Below are positions 61,086 through 64,000 of a DNA stretch of 64,000 nucleotides, piece after piece. The position numbers and the translations under genes are program-made. This DNA comes from Acidobacteriota bacterium. Its GTDB lineage: Bacteria > Acidobacteriota > Terriglobia > Terriglobales > Acidobacteriaceae. Location: positions 62,001 through 126,000 of the forward strand of contig QIAU01000121.1 in assembly GCA_003225055.1 (NCBI GenBank), read 5' to 3'. The notes under the pieces are model-generated. The model worked only from the letters and a program-made list of their open reading frames with translations. It was not told the DNA's origin and did not search any database. Positions within the stretch are counted from its first letter, which is position 1; every line of letters starts with the position of its first letter.

Positions 61086-61944
61086 GGCGTCACCCCTATT
61101 ATAGGATTTTCACTGCGCGAAAACTGTCTCGAATGTTGCGGCGCGCCCTTGTGGCTGACAAAATATGTCATCGCGACCGGCTACTTAAATAGACTCCGCT
61201 CGCGCAACCTATGTTCCCGGAAGAAGTAACGTCTAATCAGCAACTTAGAACCAAGTTTCAGGGGTCAGCAGGGCTGGCCCCACTCTTAAGTCCCCTCTGG
61301 CACGATCCCAAATGAGGCCTGCGAGGGGTGGGGGCACTTCGGGGTGATTTTACCGAAGACCGGAAGGAAGGGTCGGCCCCTATTTACTTTCCAACTCCTC
61401 GGATCGTGGGAAGTAACGGGACACTGCCGATCTCAGAAGTCAAGTCGACTTGGGTTACGCAATAGAATGGAACTTGACTGAAGATTGAGACAGCCTGTGA
61501 AACAGAGGCCTGACCCGTGGGAATTGACACAGAAAAAAGGTGAATGCGCAACGTCTCGCCTGCGTGCCGGTGGCGCTTGCCTGTGGGGACCAACTCCAGC
61601 ATGTCTATCGCCCAGAAGGCTCTGCGATACGCTCGGGTGTGCTTTTACTCACCGGAAAAATCTATTCTATGTGGTCTGGCTCAACCGATAGGGTGCGCCG
61701 GATTCTCCATCGGCGGTCTCGCACAAAGCAAATCCATGCTATCGGTGGACAGGTGGGGTACCGTCAAGGTCGAACTCAACCCGAACCTGATGAGACAGGC
61801 CCTCACAAGCAGCCTTCTTACCAGCTGCTATGATTCGACGATACCTGCGTCTCGGTCATCGAAACGCTGAACTGACCCTGGCGCGCATCTGTTGCTGTTG
61901 AAACAACGCTATCACTCACAACGGCTTAATGAGCGAAATCGCCC
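61086..61944. other. Upstream region of the sigma factor and long non-coding gap
   Basis: Near the sigma gene: TATAAT on the minus strand (61103-61098), a perfect palindrome TGACA-AAATA-TGTCA (61156-61170), and an ECF-like pair GGAACA (61217-61212) and GTCTAT (61194-61189) with a 17-base spacer on the minus strand. Further right is a perfect palindrome CAAGTCGACTTG (61441-61452). Overlapping plus-strand frames at 61540-61870 encode proteins with no recognised relative and are probably not genes. No RNA gene was recognised. Confidence 0.4.
61189..61217 (-). promoter_or_regulatory. Putative ECF-type promoter upstream of the sigma gene
   Basis: On the minus strand GGAACA (61217-61212), a 17-base spacer and GTCTAT (61194-61189). 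The -35 resembles the GGAAC element of many ECF sigma factors. It points toward the sigma gene about 100 bases away. Confidence 0.4.
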
Positions 61945-64000
61945 GTGGGTATTGAAAAAGGAACAAAAGCGGCAGTTTTCGTTGGTGCGGATGTAACGGT
62001 TCTTCCCGAATCACGCCTCGCATCGAAATTTGTCTACGGCAGCACAATCTTTGCCAGCGCTTTCCTCTTGTTTCAGGTAGAGCCCATCATCGCCAAGATC
62101 ATCCTTCCGTGGATGGGCGGCGCTGCGGCGGTTTGGTCAGTCTGCCTCCTGTTTTTTCAGGCCGTCCTGTTGCTCGGCTATCTCTACGCTCATTGGCTTT
62201 CCCGTAAGTTTCAGCCGCAGGTGCAGCATCGAATTCACATCGCTCTTCTCGCCGTAAGCTTGCTCACATTGCCCATCTCGCCGAGAGAATCCTGGAAGCC
62301 CACGGGAGCCGAGGACCCGGCATTGCGCATTCTCGTGCTTCTGACCATGACCATGGGCCTGCCCTACTTTCTGCTGTCTTCGACCAGTCCTCTGCTGCAA
62401 GCTTGGTACGCGCGGACACGCCCGGGCGTCTCTCCTTATCGCTTCTACGCCCTCTCCAACTCCGGATCTCTGTTGGGTCTGCTGAGTTATCCGTTGCTGG
62501 TCGAGCCGACGATTTCGCGCGTTCACCAGGCCGTCGGTTGGTCCATTGCGTACAGCGGTGTGGCGGTTCTGTGCGCGCTCATCGCGCTCCGTGCGCGCGG
62601 CGAATCGGTTAGCGACTTTTCCCAGGAACAGATTTCTCGTCCGGATTGGAAAATGCGGTTGTTATGGGCGGCGCTGGCGGCTTGCGGATCGGCATTGTTA
62701 CTCGGAGTAACGAATCACATCTCGCAGAATATTGCCGCGGTCCCATTCCTTTGGGTGATTCCGCTGAGCTTGTATCTGCTCAGCTTCATCCTGTGCTTTG
62801 AAGGTCGGGCGTGGTATCGGCGAGGCCTGTGGCTCAGGCTGCTGGGCTTGGCCTTGGGAGCCATGGCCTATGCCCTGGCTCCCGGCTACGCCAGCGTTCC
62901 CCTCTACGTTTTGCTGCCTCTTTATGGCATCGGTTTATTCGTCTGCTGCATGGTTTGCCACGGCGAACTGGTGCGTCTGAAGCCCCATCCCGTCCACCTG
63001 ACCTCTTTCTACTTCATGGTGGCCTTGGGAGGGGCGATAGGGGCATGGTTTGTTGCTCTTCTGGCGCCGCGGCTGTTCTCAGGCTGGTATGAACTGCCGA
63101 CCTCGATGGCTGCTTGCGCGGTGCTCGTCGTGATTGTGCTCCACCGCGATCCCGGCAGCATTTTTTATCGCGCGCGACGGAAGCCGGCCTGGCTCGGGCT
63201 GGTTGCTTTGACCACGGCGCTGATAGCGAACCTTGCGATGACTGCGCGAGCACAGCGAGCCCACACTCACCTGATGGTGCGCAATTTTTATGGAGTATTG
63301 CGAGTGGCCGATCTGATTGCGCCGGGCATCGTGATGATGAAGGGACAGTACGGGCCATCGGCGGATGAGGACCTCCGTTACCGCGAATTGCTGAACGGCA
63401 CGATCGATCATGGAATGCAATTTCTGGCGCCGACAAGACGCCATGAGCCAACGTCGTATTACAGTCCGGAGTCAGGTATCGGGGTGGCCTTGAAGGCCGT
63501 TGGAAAAGAAGGTCCGCTGCGCGTCGGCATAATTGGTCTGGGTGCAGGCACGCTCGCCGCGTACGGCCGCGGCGGCGATAGCTATGTCTTTTACGAAATC
63601 AATCCACTGGTGCTGCAGATTGCCAATAGGGAGTTCAGCTTTCTGCGGGATTCGGCTGCCCAAATCAAAGTCGTTCTCGGCGATGCACGCCGGTCACTGG
63701 AAACAGAACAACCTGAGAAGTTTGATGTGCTCGCGGTGGATGCTTTCTCGGGTGATTCCATCCCTGTCCATCTTCTGACTCGCGAAGCCTTTGCCCTGTA
63801 CTTCCGGCATCTCAAGCCAAATGGCATCCTGGCGGTCCATATCTCCAACAAGTATCTGAACCTGGAGCCGGTGGTTTACGCCGCAGCCGAAAGGTTGAAC
63901 AAGAAAGCGTATCGGTTCGACAACCCTCCCGACGCACATCGCGGAATTCATCATGCGACCTGGGTTTTGGTGGCAAGCCCGCAGGTGTTTGCCGTCCAGG
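61945..64000 (+). CDS. Fused membrane-transporter/spermidine-synthase-like protein (partial, cut by window end)
   Basis: Reading from GTG 61945 the frame stays open to the last base (about 685 residues so far). The N-terminal half has about ten hydrophobic segments, including ASAFLLFQVEPIIAKIILPWMGGAAAVWSVCLLFFQAVLLLGYLYAHWL (about 33-81), the pattern seen in fused MFS/spermidine synthase proteins. The C-terminal half is a Rossmann methyltransferase-like aminopropyltransferase domain: LRVGIIGLGAGTLAAYGR (about 523-540), the YEINPLVLQIA acidic strand, VVLGDARRSLE and DVLAVDAFSGDSIPVHLLT. Substrate and real activity of this fused family are poorly known. No ATG lies near the beginning and there is no strong ribosome site, so the start is uncertain. 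Confidence 0.8.
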   Translation, partial: MGIEKGTKAAVFVGADVTVLPESRLASKFVYGSTIFASAFLLFQVEPIIAKIILPWMGGAAAVWSVCLLFFQAVLLLGYLYAHWLSRKFQPQVQHRIHIALLAVSLLTLPISPRESWKPTGAEDPALRILVLLTMTMGLPYFLLSSTSPLLQAWYARTRPGVSPYRFYALSNSGSLLGLLSYPLLVEPTISRVHQAVGWSIAYSGVAVLCALIALRARGESVSDFSQEQISRPDWKMRLLWAALAACGSALLLGVTNHISQNIAAVPFLWVIPLSLYLLSFILCFEGRAWYRRGLWLRLLGLALGAMAYALAPGYASVPLYVLLPLYGIGLFVCCMVCHGELVRLKPHPVHLTSFYFMVALGGAIGAWFVALLAPRLFSGWYELPTSMAACAVLVVIVLHRDPGSIFYRARRKPAWLGLVALTTALIANLAMTARAQRAHTHLMVRNFYGVLRVADLIAPGIVMMKGQYGPSADEDLRYRELLNGTIDHGMQFLAPTRRHEPTSYYSPESGIGVALKAVGKEGPLRVGIIGLGAGTLAAYGRGGDSYVFYEINPLVLQIANREFSFLRDSAAQIKVVLGDARRSLETEQPEKFDVLAVDAFSGDSIPVHLLTREAFALYFRHLKPNGILAVHISNKYLNLEPVVYAAAERLNKKAYRFDNPPDAHRGIHHATWVLVASPQVFAVQ

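Noticed and set aside
61540-61870. Two overlapping plus-strand frames of about 100 codons before the spermidine-synthase-like gene
   Set aside because: No recognised relatives, no ribosome sites, and the frames exclude each other; a decayed gene is possible but cannot be shown.

Overview
The window reads as chromosomal DNA of a GC-rich bacterium, most consistent with Acidobacteriota. That placement is an inference from the overall gene repertoire and from many short palindromic intergenic elements; no rRNA or other marker settles it. No rRNA, tRNA, CRISPR array, prophage or insertion sequence was recognised. Genes are densely packed, mostly on the minus strand.

Region 1 (1-14.6 kb) is metabolic: an oxoprolinase/hydantoinase A protein, 2-oxoglutarate dehydrogenase E1, a decayed small gene, a VC1184-type class V aminotransferase next to homoserine dehydrogenase, a PPOX-fold protein, then a nucleoside-breakdown set (S-adenosylmethionine hydrolase with a signal peptide, purine nucleoside phosphorylase, adenosine deaminase with a signal peptide), an Ig-like secreted protein and a secreted proline-iminopeptidase-like hydrolase.

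Region 2 (14.7-23.6 kb, plus strand) is the most unusual part: an HD-domain-like protein followed by a tricarboxylic-acid gene set of PrpD-type dehydratase, fused Lys4/homoaconitase-type aconitase, isocitrate/isopropylmalate-type dehydrogenase, a CitD-CitE fusion and CitF. Together they resemble a complete route that cleaves or builds, dehydrates, rehydrates and oxidatively decarboxylates a citrate-like acid. Palindromic repeat elements lie inside the set, one of them read through as the C-terminus of the PrpD protein.

Region 3 (23.6-31.3 kb, minus strand) holds the conserved rpsP-khpA-rimM-trmD-rplS operon with a recognisable promoter, DoxX, peroxiredoxin-like and SnoaL-like genes, ffh, a broken metallo-beta-lactamase-fold gene and a histone-deacetylase-family gene carrying an unusual insertion.

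Region 4 (31.4-44.9 kb, minus strand) carries an HspR-type MerR regulator, an APC permease, dnaJ, a small conserved protein, dnaK (near-consensus promoter overlapped by an HAIR-like operator), glmS, purS, a LytTR response regulator, scpB/scpA, trpS and a site-2-type protease.

Region 5 (45.1-51.3 kb, mainly plus) has a TPR lipoprotein-like gene, a hexapeptide acyltransferase, and an agmatinase - APC permease - D-aminoacylase-like run. Region 6 (51.4-61.1 kb, minus) is a tightly overlapping rnc - lepB - lepB - AsmA - small secreted protein operon, two secreted TPR proteins (one apparently using a CTG start), and an ECF sigma factor translationally coupled to an anti-sigma factor that carries a TonB-C-like periplasmic domain. 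The window ends inside a fused multi-membrane-span/spermidine-synthase-like gene.
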